Positions 1 through 8,676 of a stretch of 64,000 nt of DNA are shown here, piece by piece (position 1 is the stretch's first letter; every line of letters begins with the position of its first letter). Both the position numbers and the translations under genes were made by a program. The notes beneath the pieces were generated by a model that searched no databases, was not told the DNA's origin, and worked only from the letters and a program-made list of their open reading frames with translations. This stretch comes from CAZKCK01 sp964552325 (lineage in GTDB: Bacteria; Bacteroidota; Bacteroidia; Bacteroidales; TTA-H9): assembly GCA_964552325.1 (NCBI GenBank), contig CAZKHA010000002.1, forward strand, positions 24,130 through 88,129, given 5' to 3'.

Positions 1-2390
1 CTGGAAATTTTAGATAATACTTCAATTTGGATCGAATGAACCTTATCTTTGATAAAGTCAAGATTCTTACGTTCATAAAAGTCGCGATAAAAAGAAATGG
101 AAAAGAAACCAATAGCCGCAAAACTTACAAAAATAAAAAATATTATAAAAATTTGAATACGAGTACTCAAATAAAACGTTGGCATGGCAAAAGAACCTAA
201 AGTTATAATACGATAAACTAATGATACAAATAAAAATACTAGTACCAAGAACAACCATACAAAAGTAAAAATGGAAAATATTTCGGTATAATAATTTATT
301 TGTTTACTTAGAATAAGTCTTTCGTTGCTTCCTGTTTTAATAACTAAATGATCGTATCCATTATGATTACAGAAAAACTCTGTTTCATGTGAAACGAAGA
401 TAGGGTTTAGTATCTGCGGGAAATCGAATTCGCCTGTTTTCGCTAGCAGATTTGTACTTGAATATCTAGCTAACGAATAATTTCCGAGATTCAGTTCTCC
501 AATAACTCTTTGATCTATGAACAGTTCAGGTAAAGAAAAATCGTTGGATAACAAACGCGTTGCAAACTCAATAAAGATTCCAAACTCGCGTGGAGTTGCT
601 TCATTAATTACAATTTTTCCAAAGTATCCGTTTAAGCATTGGTTTGTGTTTATCGATTTAAAATCTGCAATATCGTCATTATCGTGCTGTATTCCAGTTA
701 TTTGACTAAAATAATCATAGCAATTAGCTTCTACTCCTTCTGGTTTAATAAATAGTTGATCATTGGGCTTGCAAATTGTAATATTTGAAGTGAATTGTGA
801 CCAAAATCCTTGAAAATAGTTATGCTCAATATAGTTAACAAGTTCATTTTCAGTTGAGTCAGTAAGGTTCTTCGCTAAATTTATAAACTTCTCATCATGT
901 TGCAAGGCATCCCGCTGCATCAAAAAGTTGGCCAATGCTAAAGGATCATTATTCCTACTTTCAATCGCATAAAGAAGCAATTTACGCTTGGTATGTTCCT
1001 TTTCGTGAACAAGTTTAAACAAAAACACAGAAAACAAGAGGCTTAAAACGGTTAAAACAACAGCAATTAATACAGTTGAACTTGTAAACACTTGTATGCG
1101 TTTAACTGCATAGTAGCCAATATGAATTAACAGTGGCACAAGCGTAAATGCACTAAATTCGTTAGTAATCAGATAATTAATAAGAAAAGTAGAAGGAACA
1201 ATTATGCTATAATCCATTATATAAAGCTTAACTCGAGTTAAGTCAAACAATTGAAAAGCCCTATTCATTATAGTTAGTAAACTACTAAGTAACACAATAA
1301 TGCACAAGAGTCCAACAATAACCTCGGTGGAAATTTCAAATGGATTAGTAAAAACGAATTCGAAAGAGGAGTTAGAAACAAGATCTCGGGCAAAAAAGAG
1401 CACTAGTAACCAACTTAATGACAAATAATAGGTAATAAACCTATCAAAATTAGTAAATTTTACTCCAAAAATCCGCTCTTTAGAATTGCTTCTATATAAA
1501 ATATAATACGAAATTAATAAAAGAGTAGTAGCGTTTAGAAACGCGTCGCCGAGTGAGGCTGAAAACCAACTTGATGCATAGTAATATGGAGAAAACACAG
1601 GAAAGTTAAAGAAGTATGCAGGAAATTCAGTCAAAAAAACTAGCCGAAAAAGGACGATTACAATTACAATGCACCATTCATAAATAGCACAAGCAAAATA
1701 GTTCGAATAATGTAAACTTAATAGGAAGGCAATAAATATAAAGATTATGCCAATTACAAATAGAAAAAAGCCTAAAAATGCTTTTAAATCTAAATAATTC
1801 TTGCCACTAGAAAATTTAACACCAAACAAAAAATCGCCATCTGACGATTTAATATTTAACTGACTCGGTTGTTCGGTAAGTATGTAAATATTATAGGGTG
1901 CATAAGCTTTTGAACAGCTTTCGGTTAAAAAATTATTTCTAATCGCATAAGATGACCAAATTTTTTGGTAAGTTACAATATGGTATTCGCTGTACTTGTT
2001 TGAATGAACCAAATACACACCATCGTTGGCAAACACACATTGAACTGTTTTATTTATAGTTAGCTGTTGAATTTGAGCCCTGTTTTCTGTCCAGGCAATT
2101 AATGAATCGGAAAAATAAACTTGAACCTGTATTTCGTTATTGTTTTCTTTTACGAAATCGGGTAAAACACTTAACTCAAAACCAGGGGTTGAAATGGTTG
2201 AAACCAATCTGTTCGAAATAAAATCAAGATCCTGTAAGTCTTTTACAATTTTCTGTTGCAAACTTACAAAATTTGATCTGTAAGTTTTAAAATAGCCGCT
2301 TAAGCCGAATGAAACCAAAATAAGGATTATACCTATAGCAAGCAGTAGGAATGTCCGTCGTCGCTTAAAAAGGTATAAAAAAATACGCAT
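1..2390 (-). CDS. Large membrane sensor protein, probable histidine kinase, C-terminus cut by window edge
   Basis: An open frame with no stop runs from an ATG at 2390 to the left edge (796 codons visible). The start lies five bases after the mnmG stop, so the two are probably cotranscribed. Hydrophobic segments are seen near residues 13-32, 203-226, 233-253, 285-300, 356-373, 438-460, 704-727 and 745-768, with soluble, probably extracytoplasmic regions at about 33-200 and 461-703. The last part (LSTRIQ then a membrane helix, then YRDFYERKN) resembles the segment before the kinase core in large Bacteroidota sensor kinases. HisKA and ATPase domains would lie beyond the edge and are not seen, so the kinase call is inference; the membrane protein itself is certain. 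Confidence 0.7.
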   Translation of the reverse strand, partial: MRIFLYLFKRRRTFLLLAIGIILILVSFGLSGYFKTYRSNFVSLQQKIVKDLQDLDFISNRLVSTISTPGFELSVLPDFVKENNNEIQVQVYFSDSLIAWTENRAQIQQLTINKTVQCVFANDGVYLVHSNKYSEYHIVTYQKIWSSYAIRNNFLTESCSKAYAPYNIYILTEQPSQLNIKSSDGDFLFGVKFSSGKNYLDLKAFLGFFLFVIGIIFIFIAFLLSLHYSNYFACAIYEWCIVIVIVLFRLVFLTEFPAYFFNFPVFSPYYYASSWFSASLGDAFLNATTLLLISYYILYRSNSKERIFGVKFTNFDRFITYYLSLSWLLVLFFARDLVSNSSFEFVFTNPFEISTEVIVGLLCIIVLLSSLLTIMNRAFQLFDLTRVKLYIMDYSIIVPSTFLINYLITNEFSAFTLVPLLIHIGYYAVKRIQVFTSSTVLIAVVLTVLSLLFSVFLFKLVHEKEHTKRKLLLYAIESRNNDPLALANFLMQRDALQHDEKFINLAKNLTDSTENELVNYIEHNYFQGFWSQFTSNITICKPNDQLFIKPEGVEANCYDYFSQITGIQHDNDDIADFKSINTNQCLNGYFGKIVINEATPREFGIFIEFATRLLSNDFSLPELFIDQRVIGELNLGNYSLARYSSTNLLAKTGEFDFPQILNPIFVSHETEFFCNHNGYDHLVIKTGSNERLILSKQINYYTEIFSIFTFVWLFLVLVFLFVSLVYRIITLGSFAMPTFYLSTRIQIFIIFFIFVSFAAIGFFSISFYRDFYERKNLDFIKDKVHSIQIEVLSKIS
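381..396. other. parS-like site, 14 of 16 matches
   Basis: TGTTTCATGTGAAACG differs from the parS consensus TGTTTCACGTGAAACA at positions 8 and 16. It lies inside the sensor protein gene, about 3.9 kb from the perfect site at 4240. Many chromosomes carry several parS copies of varying quality, so a weak ParB site is plausible but unproven. Confidence 0.45.
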
Positions 2391-2395
2391 AGCAA

Positions 2396-4222
2396 TTATT
2401 GTCGGTTTAAATGAAGCAGTAAAAATGAAATATCGGATGGAGAAACACCTGCAATTCTACTTGCTTGCCCTAAAGTTGCGGGTCGTATGGTACTAAGCTT
2501 CTGCCGTGCTTCAATCGTTAGACTTTGCATACTATTAAAATTGATATCAACAGGAAGCTTCAAATGCTCATATTTAATAAGCTTATCGGCTAATTCACGC
2601 TCTCTGCGAATATATGGCTCGTACTTAATTATCACTTCAACCTCGGTCATTATCTCCTTGTCAATAACTAGCATTTCACCGATTTGTTTGCTAAGTTGGG
2701 TATTATCTTTAACTAATGATTCAAGCCTAACCTCTGGCCGTTGCAATATTTGCGCTAAGGTGGTGTTTGTGGCAGTATCTTTAATTTCCTCAAGAATAGT
2801 GACAAGTTTACTAATTAACTTCATTTTCTTAATCATTCTATCCATGCGCTCTTTGTCAGCCAATCCATAGCCATAACTTTTGGGCGTTAACCTAAAATCG
2901 GCGTTATCTTGTCGCAGCAATGTTCGATACTCCGCCCTGGAGGTAAACATTCGATATGGTTCATCTACAGTCTTTGTTATCAAATCATCAACCAGCACGC
3001 CAATATAGGCTTCATCACGCGAAAGCAAAAATGCTTGTAAACTGTGAGCAGCCTGATGAGCATTAATTCCGGCATAAAATCCTTGTCCAGCCGCTTCTTC
3101 ATACCCGGTGGTTCCATTGATTTGTCCGGCAAAAAACAATCCCCGTATCAGCTTCGTCTCTAGGGTATTTGTTAATTGATCAGGAGGAAAATAATCGTAT
3201 TCGATTGCATAGCCAGGTCGAAAGATTCGCGCTTGTTCAAATCCAGAAATTTGCCTTAAGGCTGCTAGTTGAATCGAATCTGGTAAGGAGGATGAAAATC
3301 CGTTAATGTAATATTCAATTGTATTCCAACCTTCGGGTTCTACAAAAAGTTGATGTTCTGTCTTACTACTGAATCTATCAATCTTATCTTCGATGGAAGG
3401 ACAATATCGTGGTCCAACCCCTTGTATTCTGCCCGTAAACATTGGCGACATCTCAAAACCTGTTCGAAGGATATTGTGGACATTCTGATTGGTATAAGCT
3501 AAATAACAAGGTCGTTGTTCGGTAAGTTGTACCGAATCTAAAAACGACATCCTACCAGGGTTCTGGTCACCAGGCTGAATAATTAACTTCGAAAAATCTA
3601 TTGACCGGCCATCAACACGTACAGGAGTGCCGGTTTTTAAGCGATCGGAACGAAAACCTAAATTTTGCAAACTTTCAGTTATACCGATTGAATTGCGATC
3701 GCCCATACGTCCACCAGAAAAATTCCTTTCTCCAATATGTATCTTTCCATTAAGAAAAGTGCCATTAGTAAGTATTACAGACTTGGCATAAATAGTATAT
3801 CCTAAACTCGTTTGAACACCTTGTATAACCCCATCTTTTGTTAGGATATCAACAACTGTATCTTGTAGGAAATGTAAATTTTCGATTTGCTCAAGTGCAT
3901 TACGCCATTCTATTGAAAAAAGCACTCGGTCGTTTTGCGCACGAGGACTCCACATTGCTGGCCCTTTTGAACTATTAAGCATCCGAAATTGTATCATGCT
4001 TTTATCACTAACCAGACCAGTATAACCGCCCATGGCATCAATTTCACGAACAATTTGCCCCTTCCCTACCCCGCCTATCGATGGATTGCAGGACATTTGA
4101 CCCATGGCCATCATGTTCATGGTAATTAACAACACCCTACTTCCCATATTGGCAGAAGCCGCGCTTGCTTCACATCCTGCATGCCCGGCTCCTACAACAA
4201 TTACATCATATTTGTCAAACAT
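2396..4222 (-). CDS. mnmG: tRNA uridine-5-carboxymethylaminomethyl modification enzyme MnmG (GidA)
   Basis: FAD-dependent partner of MnmE that builds the cmnm5 side chain on wobble uridine 34 of several tRNAs. The N-terminus has the dinucleotide-binding motif GAGHAG (residues 11-16), followed by the family signature CNPSIGGVGKGQIVREID and later DGRSIDF. The C-terminus has the helical region that docks MnmE and tRNA. The length of 608 aa is normal. I chose the ATG at 4222 (protein begins MFDKYDVIVVG); a TTG at 4231 would extend it by three residues and overlap ybeY. The gene follows ybeY by five bases and precedes the sensor gene by five. Confidence 0.97.
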   Translation of the reverse strand: MFDKYDVIVVGAGHAGCEASAASANMGSRVLLITMNMMAMGQMSCNPSIGGVGKGQIVREIDAMGGYTGLVSDKSMIQFRMLNSSKGPAMWSPRAQNDRVLFSIEWRNALEQIENLHFLQDTVVDILTKDGVIQGVQTSLGYTIYAKSVILTNGTFLNGKIHIGERNFSGGRMGDRNSIGITESLQNLGFRSDRLKTGTPVRVDGRSIDFSKLIIQPGDQNPGRMSFLDSVQLTEQRPCYLAYTNQNVHNILRTGFEMSPMFTGRIQGVGPRYCPSIEDKIDRFSSKTEHQLFVEPEGWNTIEYYINGFSSSLPDSIQLAALRQISGFEQARIFRPGYAIEYDYFPPDQLTNTLETKLIRGLFFAGQINGTTGYEEAAGQGFYAGINAHQAAHSLQAFLLSRDEAYIGVLVDDLITKTVDEPYRMFTSRAEYRTLLRQDNADFRLTPKSYGYGLADKERMDRMIKKMKLISKLVTILEEIKDTATNTTLAQILQRPEVRLESLVKDNTQLSKQIGEMLVIDKEIMTEVEVIIKYEPYIRRERELADKLIKYEHLKLPVDINFNSMQSLTIEARQKLSTIRPATLGQASRIAGVSPSDISFLLLHLNRQ

Positions 4223-4227
4223 TATCT

Positions 4228-4686
4228 TCAAGTCTTTAGTGTTTCACGTGAAACAATCGTCTTATACGCTGTAAATCTGGCCATTAGGTCGTTTTCCAGC
4301 TCTCGCATCCTAGTCGATTGCTCGTCTGTTTTGTCCTTATTTCCTAACAAATGTAGCAACCCATGAAAAATAACACGCAAAAGCTCATTACTAAAAGAAT
4401 CTCCAAACTTAACACTATTCTCCTTCACTCTTTCTACACTTATAAAAATCTCACCGCTTAAGGTTGTACCTTCAGTATAATCAAATGTAATAATGTCAGT
4501 TAGTGTTTTATGCTTAAGGTATTGTTTGTTTAACTCTAACACCTTTTGATCCGTAGTAAAAGTATATGCTAACGGGCCAATACTTCTATTTGCTTCCGAT
4601 ACAACAGTATTAATAAAATTAGATAAAACCCTTTTATCTTTTAAATTATCAGATACATCATCAAAATAAAAGTTGACTCTTTTCAT
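4228..4686 (-). CDS. ybeY: Endoribonuclease / rRNA maturation factor YbeY
   Basis: Zinc-dependent single-strand RNase acting in 16S rRNA 3'-end maturation and ribosome quality control. The 152-aa length is normal. The metal motif is HGLLHLLGNKDK with His108 and His112; the third ligand position holds Asp118, where E. coli has His, a change I recall as common in Bacteroidota. The ATG overlaps the preceding stop as ATGA, so translation is probably coupled. The last codons (VSRET) encode the parS palindrome at 4240-4255. Confidence 0.92.
   Translation of the reverse strand: MKRVNFYFDDVSDNLKDKRVLSNFINTVVSEANRSIGPLAYTFTTDQKVLELNKQYLKHKTLTDIITFDYTEGTTLSGEIFISVERVKENSVKFGDSFSNELLRVIFHGLLHLLGNKDKTDEQSTRMRELENDLMARFTAYKTIVSRETLKT
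4240..4255. other. parS centromere site (perfect match)
   Basis: TGTTTCACGTGAAACA is an exact match to the 16-bp parS consensus bound by chromosomal ParB (Spo0J) and is a perfect palindrome. It is embedded in the last codons of ybeY, just upstream of mnmG. parS sites normally lie in the origin-proximal part of the chromosome, so the site suggests that this window is near oriC. parA and parB are not in the window. Confidence 0.9.
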
Positions 4687-5162
4687 TTAACTATTTCCTT
4701 GCTTACTATGTTGCTATCAAAGTACATTTGTAAAAACTTCGTACGCCTAATACTATTGCTATTAGTAAAAGATAAAATATCAAATACCAATGAAATTGAA
4801 TGATTATAATTATCAATAACAACAGAATCACAAATGCTTTTAACTAAATCTAAACTTTCAACTACCGCTGATTCATTCTCAAATTCAACTGAAGGTGATA
4901 GCTCATATGAACTGACTTGTAATGTAAAAACAAGTCTATTATTTGTGTTGTGTGCACTAAAAATTATCTCGTTAGGTAACAGTTTTAAAACTTGTTGTAT
5001 AAATTCAATGCTACTAACCTCAAATACGGCTAGGGCAATACAAGAATAATACGAATTAGAGATGAATAGCCCGCTGCAGGCCTTATCTACTTCTGTTTCG
5101 AGCATAGATCTAAACACAGCATCGGGTTTACCTTTAATTAAGACATTTTGAAGGGCTTGCAT
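4683..5162 (-). CDS. Degenerate RsbW-like (GHKL ATPase fold) protein
   Basis: This 159-aa protein sits where Bacteroidota usually have a small RsbW-type ATP-binding protein between the DUF4175 gene and ybeY. Its layout can be aligned by eye: YYSCIALAVFEVSSIEF matches the helix normally reading YYGNILIALTEAVNNA, NRLVFTLQV matches the next strand, and SLDLVKSICDSVVIDN matches GIFLIRNLADEV. The ATP-binding N-box asparagines and both glycine boxes are absent, so ATP binding looks lost. Four bases separate it from the DUF4175 gene, and it overlaps ybeY by ATGA. The family call is inference. Confidence 0.55.
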   Translation of the reverse strand: MQALQNVLIKGKPDAVFRSMLETEVDKACSGLFISNSYYSCIALAVFEVSSIEFIQQVLKLLPNEIIFSAHNTNNRLVFTLQVSSYELSPSVEFENESAVVESLDLVKSICDSVVIDNYNHSISLVFDILSFTNSNSIRRTKFLQMYFDSNIVSKEIVK

Positions 5163-5166
5163 ATTT

Positions 5167-8100
5167 CTACTTAGAATGGGTTTTGAGAGAACTTGTATAT
5201 TTTCGGTAATAGGTACGCAACTTTATTGGGTCGGGTTTCAATACCAATCTATTTTCTTTGGAATTAATCTCTCCAACTTTAAAGTTATCTAAATTCATCA
5301 CCGATTGCTCATCTTTAAACTCGGTTGACTTTCGCTGATTATCCATCTCCTGCATACGTTCAGCCTTTTCAGCCTCAAGTAAGCGGGTTTCAATTTCTTG
5401 CTGTCGTGCTAGCATTTCTGGAGTAATAGCTCTATTTATCAAATCATTCTCAATAGCTTCCATTTTCTTTCCAGCGTCTTTTAACAGTTCCTTCAAGCCT
5501 TTGTCGCCCGTTTCATTCATTAAGTCTTGCACAGCCTTCCGAATTTCGTATTGCTCAGCGGCAAGGCGAGCACGAGCTTCACTACCTTCTTTGCCTTCTT
5601 TACCCTCTTTAGAACCCGGCTTTTGTTGCCCCGGTTTTGGTTGCCCCATGCTTTGCTGTTGGCTTCCCTTATTAAGCTTTTGTTGTTGCTTGGTTAAGTT
5701 GCTAAGTTTAGCTCCTGACTTTCCTTTTTTCTTCTTTTTACTCGAACACATTCCACCCGAAGATTGGGGTTGCATCCGCGAGAAGTCCTCAAGATTCTCA
5801 GAAAGCATTAAGCTAATTTGATTCATAACACCCAACGTACGTTGTTGTTTATCTTCGATATCGGGATAATTTCGGTTCTTAAAGCCTGTGTTTATCATTC
5901 CTTTATAAAGCGAAACTTTATCACTAGCCTCAACATAGGCTACCACATCAACCATTCCAGATTTAAGGAAATTAAGCAAGGAATCACGGAAAACCTCAAA
6001 TTGGCGGTTAAAAAGGTGCTGATCAGAGAGAATCTTAGGGTTAAGTTGATTTTGTCGCTTTTGTGCATTAAAGCTAAGGAAATTATCCTCCTGAAAGAAG
6101 CTAAGATTGTTAATGTGCTTAATCAATTTTTTAACCTTTTCAATATTGAGCTCTAGCTCTTGCTCAAAAAGGCTATTCAGCATGTCGTTAAGTTCTTGCT
6201 GTGCGTTGTCAATTTTTTGGTCTACATCCTTCGCCTTTTCTTGCTGTTCGCCATCTTTTGAAGGTTTGTCAAGTGATTTTTGCAAATCCTCAAGGGCTTC
6301 ATCAGCTTTTTGTACAGCTTCTTCCTTTAGCTCTTTCTTATTCATTTCATTAAAGGACTGCTCAACTTCCTTTACCAAGTCTTTGGCTTGTTTAAACAAC
6401 CTATCTTTCTGCTCCGTGTTCAGGTTCTCGCCCTTTTGTAAAACTTCACTATTCAACTTATCAGCCTTACCCAAACTATCAATCATTGCCTGTAACTTAA
6501 GGGCTTGATCGAGCTGCTTGAGCAAATTCTTCTGCTGTTCCAACGCTAAGTCAGCTAAGTCCATCACCTTCTTTTCTTCTTGCTTGCGTTTTTCATCAAA
6601 GAATCCCTGCTTCTCGAGCTTCTCCATCTTTTCCTTAATCTGATCAAGAATCTTATTCAGGTTCTCTTCCTTCTTTTCAAGTATCTCTCTACTAGTTGAG
6701 TCCATCTCTTGAACCTGTTTAAACTGCTTCGAAATATCCTCTAGTTTATTACCACTTTCATCTAAACTATTCAAAATATCATTTTGAAGTTTTTGTTCCT
6801 CTGATATCCTTTCCATCTTCATAAAATCGCCCGCGAGTGAATCATTGCGCAGTTTTGTTTTTAATGATTTCTGCAATGTATTTAATGATTTGCTTTTGTT
6901 GGAGAGCTTTGCCAACTCTTCGCTTAAATCATCAAGCTCTTTTAGCATTTGTTTCTTTTGAGGCTTGCTAATAGTAAACATTTGGCTTTTAACTGTATCA
7001 CGTCTAAACGGATTTGCATCAAACAATAGCCATAGCGTATAGAGGGTATCGCGTCCTTGATTAAAATAGGAATTAAAATTGAAAGAATAATCAAACTCTT
7101 TGCTTTTAACACCATACAGATCAATTATACTCATATTCTTGAATAAAATATTCTTGTACTTATCTAACACAAGATGCTCTATTCGCTTAAGTGAGTTGTC
7201 ATCATACACATTAACGCGGTACTGCTTAAAATAAAACAAACTATCATGTGAAATATCCGTAACATAAATACCTGGTCTATCATCGGGTAATGACTTGCTG
7301 CTTACAATTATGGTGTCAGCCATTAATTTATCGATGCTGTAAATCAAAAACTTTAGTGTAAAAGAAACACTGGAAGCCACGTCAAATGTGTAGTTGCCAG
7401 GGTCATCACTTATAACTTTTGAACTGAGGATAGTGGTTGAATCAATAACTGGCTGAATTTTCCCGCAGTACTTAGTAGCCAATGCAAACCTGTATGAAGT
7501 GTATGCTGGAGCAATGAAACTATACTTGTTGACAAAAACATCTGGTTTCATGTTTAAATAAGCCGGATAATTAAGAGTTGTACTAAATCTGGCAACAAGC
7601 GGTTTATTATAAACTTTTAACACAAATTCTTGCCCAATTTCATCAAAATTAACATTTAGTTTAAACCGGATATCGTTGTCAACTTTTTGAAATACATAGC
7701 TATAACTACCATCATTGTTAGGTGCAGCATGAAAGGAGTTTCCGTTATAAGATACAAACAAATCAGTTGCTTTAAACTCACTTTCTATGTAAACAGTAAG
7801 CTTAAAGTCTTCGTATTGATTAACGTCTAAAGCTACGGGCGAGATAGAATAAGTGCAAATTGCTGGTTTGGCAAATGGGATATTATAATTGACTAAGCGT
7901 TCAATTGAATGAGAAAAGCGTTGCTGATTCAGAAAATAAACTCCAGTATAAATTAGGATAAAACAAAGCAATAAAACAAACGGAATTTTCAGCTGCCTAA
8001 GGTTAATAATATTGCCAAAATCAAATCGTTCAACAACACCTTCCTTCTGGTTAGCTGCGGCGAGGGCTAAGTGTGAGCTTCCTAAAAACTTAAGCTCCAA

Positions 8101-8415
8101 ATAATTCAAATAAACATCTTTAAGAGATTCCTCTGAGGATAAGCGCTCGCCGAAACGTGAAAGTTTTGTTAAGTTAACTTTACGGCTAATACGCAACAAA
8201 AAAACCAGATAATACCCAAGTATCAATATATTCACCCCAAGAAAACCAAATAATATAAGCGATTTACTCATAGGGGTCAAATAAAGCTTATCTTCGATAT
8301 ATAAGGCCGTCAGTATATAAAAAATATCAAAAATGAGCAAGTAAATCGACTTCCTTGCCAGGTTGATCAAGAGTTGCCGATGATAATATTTAAGTAGATA
8401 CCTTGAAATGTTCAT
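5167..8415 (-). CDS. DUF4175-family membrane protein
   Basis: A 1082-aa protein of the Bacteroidota DUF4175 family, function unknown. Three membrane helices are seen (about residues 20-42, 54-76 and 143-165), then a beta-rich, probably extracytoplasmic region to about residue 470. A long Lys/Glu/Gln-rich coiled coil follows (about 480-770). The C-terminal part has a low-complexity Lys/Gly/Gln stretch (KKKKKGKS, then repeated GKEGKEG) and another helical region. It heads the minus-strand operon that continues into the RsbW-like gene, ybeY and mnmG. A role as an envelope scaffold is only a guess from the coiled coil. Confidence 0.8.
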   Translation of the reverse strand: MNISRYLLKYYHRQLLINLARKSIYLLIFDIFYILTALYIEDKLYLTPMSKSLILFGFLGVNILILGYYLVFLLRISRKVNLTKLSRFGERLSSEESLKDVYLNYLELKFLGSSHLALAAANQKEGVVERFDFGNIINLRQLKIPFVLLLCFILIYTGVYFLNQQRFSHSIERLVNYNIPFAKPAICTYSISPVALDVNQYEDFKLTVYIESEFKATDLFVSYNGNSFHAAPNNDGSYSYVFQKVDNDIRFKLNVNFDEIGQEFVLKVYNKPLVARFSTTLNYPAYLNMKPDVFVNKYSFIAPAYTSYRFALATKYCGKIQPVIDSTTILSSKVISDDPGNYTFDVASSVSFTLKFLIYSIDKLMADTIIVSSKSLPDDRPGIYVTDISHDSLFYFKQYRVNVYDDNSLKRIEHLVLDKYKNILFKNMSIIDLYGVKSKEFDYSFNFNSYFNQGRDTLYTLWLLFDANPFRRDTVKSQMFTISKPQKKQMLKELDDLSEELAKLSNKSKSLNTLQKSLKTKLRNDSLAGDFMKMERISEEQKLQNDILNSLDESGNKLEDISKQFKQVQEMDSTSREILEKKEENLNKILDQIKEKMEKLEKQGFFDEKRKQEEKKVMDLADLALEQQKNLLKQLDQALKLQAMIDSLGKADKLNSEVLQKGENLNTEQKDRLFKQAKDLVKEVEQSFNEMNKKELKEEAVQKADEALEDLQKSLDKPSKDGEQQEKAKDVDQKIDNAQQELNDMLNSLFEQELELNIEKVKKLIKHINNLSFFQEDNFLSFNAQKRQNQLNPKILSDQHLFNRQFEVFRDSLLNFLKSGMVDVVAYVEASDKVSLYKGMINTGFKNRNYPDIEDKQQRTLGVMNQISLMLSENLEDFSRMQPQSSGGMCSSKKKKKGKSGAKLSNLTKQQQKLNKGSQQQSMGQPKPGQQKPGSKEGKEGKEGSEARARLAAEQYEIRKAVQDLMNETGDKGLKELLKDAGKKMEAIENDLINRAITPEMLARQQEIETRLLEAEKAERMQEMDNQRKSTEFKDEQSVMNLDNFKVGEINSKENRLVLKPDPIKLRTYYRKYTSSLKTHSK

Positions 8416-8428
8416 AATTACTATTGGG

Positions 8429-8454
8429 GCAGGTGTTGCGAACCTGCAAAGATA
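8429..8454 (-). promoter_or_regulatory. Promoter -7 element and inverted repeat before the DUF4175 operon
   Basis: On the minus strand TATCTTTG (8447-8454) fits the Bacteroidota TAnnTTTG -7 consensus. A perfect 6-bp inverted repeat, GCAGGT and ACCTGC with a 7-base loop (8429-8447), overlaps the predicted transcription start and could be an operator or a leader hairpin. No good -33 TTTG was identified. Confidence 0.5.
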
Positions 8455-8608
8455 AGTATAATGCCCATGGAGAACCTTTACAACAGCATAAAAGTTGCTG
8501 TAAAGACGATGTTTGAACGTATAAATTTGAATTCCAGCAAATTTAGTAGAATGCTGCTTCGATTGGCTTTGCTAAACCTTAGATGATAGAAAGAAGGAAA
8601 ATTTTTGG

Positions 8609-8616
8609 TAATTTTG
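8609..8616 (+). promoter_or_regulatory. Promoter -7 element for the acyltransferase gene
   Basis: TAATTTTG fits TAnnTTTG. It lies 61 bases upstream of the chosen ATG at 8677 and downstream of a possible TTG start at 8605, which argues against the longer reading frame. Together with the element at 8447 it forms a divergent promoter region. Confidence 0.5.
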
Positions 8617-8676
8617 CACCCACCAAATTTTACATGGTTTTATAAACACCTGAAATTAACATTAATAGCAGATATA

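Noticed and set aside
5501..6508. Open frames on the plus strand opposite the DUF4175 gene (Ser/Phe/Cys-rich)
   Set aside because: They are the complement of the Lys/Glu/Gln-rich coiled coil; composition is that of antisense shadow and no start signals or homology are seen.
8416..8676. Strand switch near 8.5 kb as the replication origin
   Set aside because: Genes diverge here and parS is near, but no DnaA-box-like sequences were seen in the gap.
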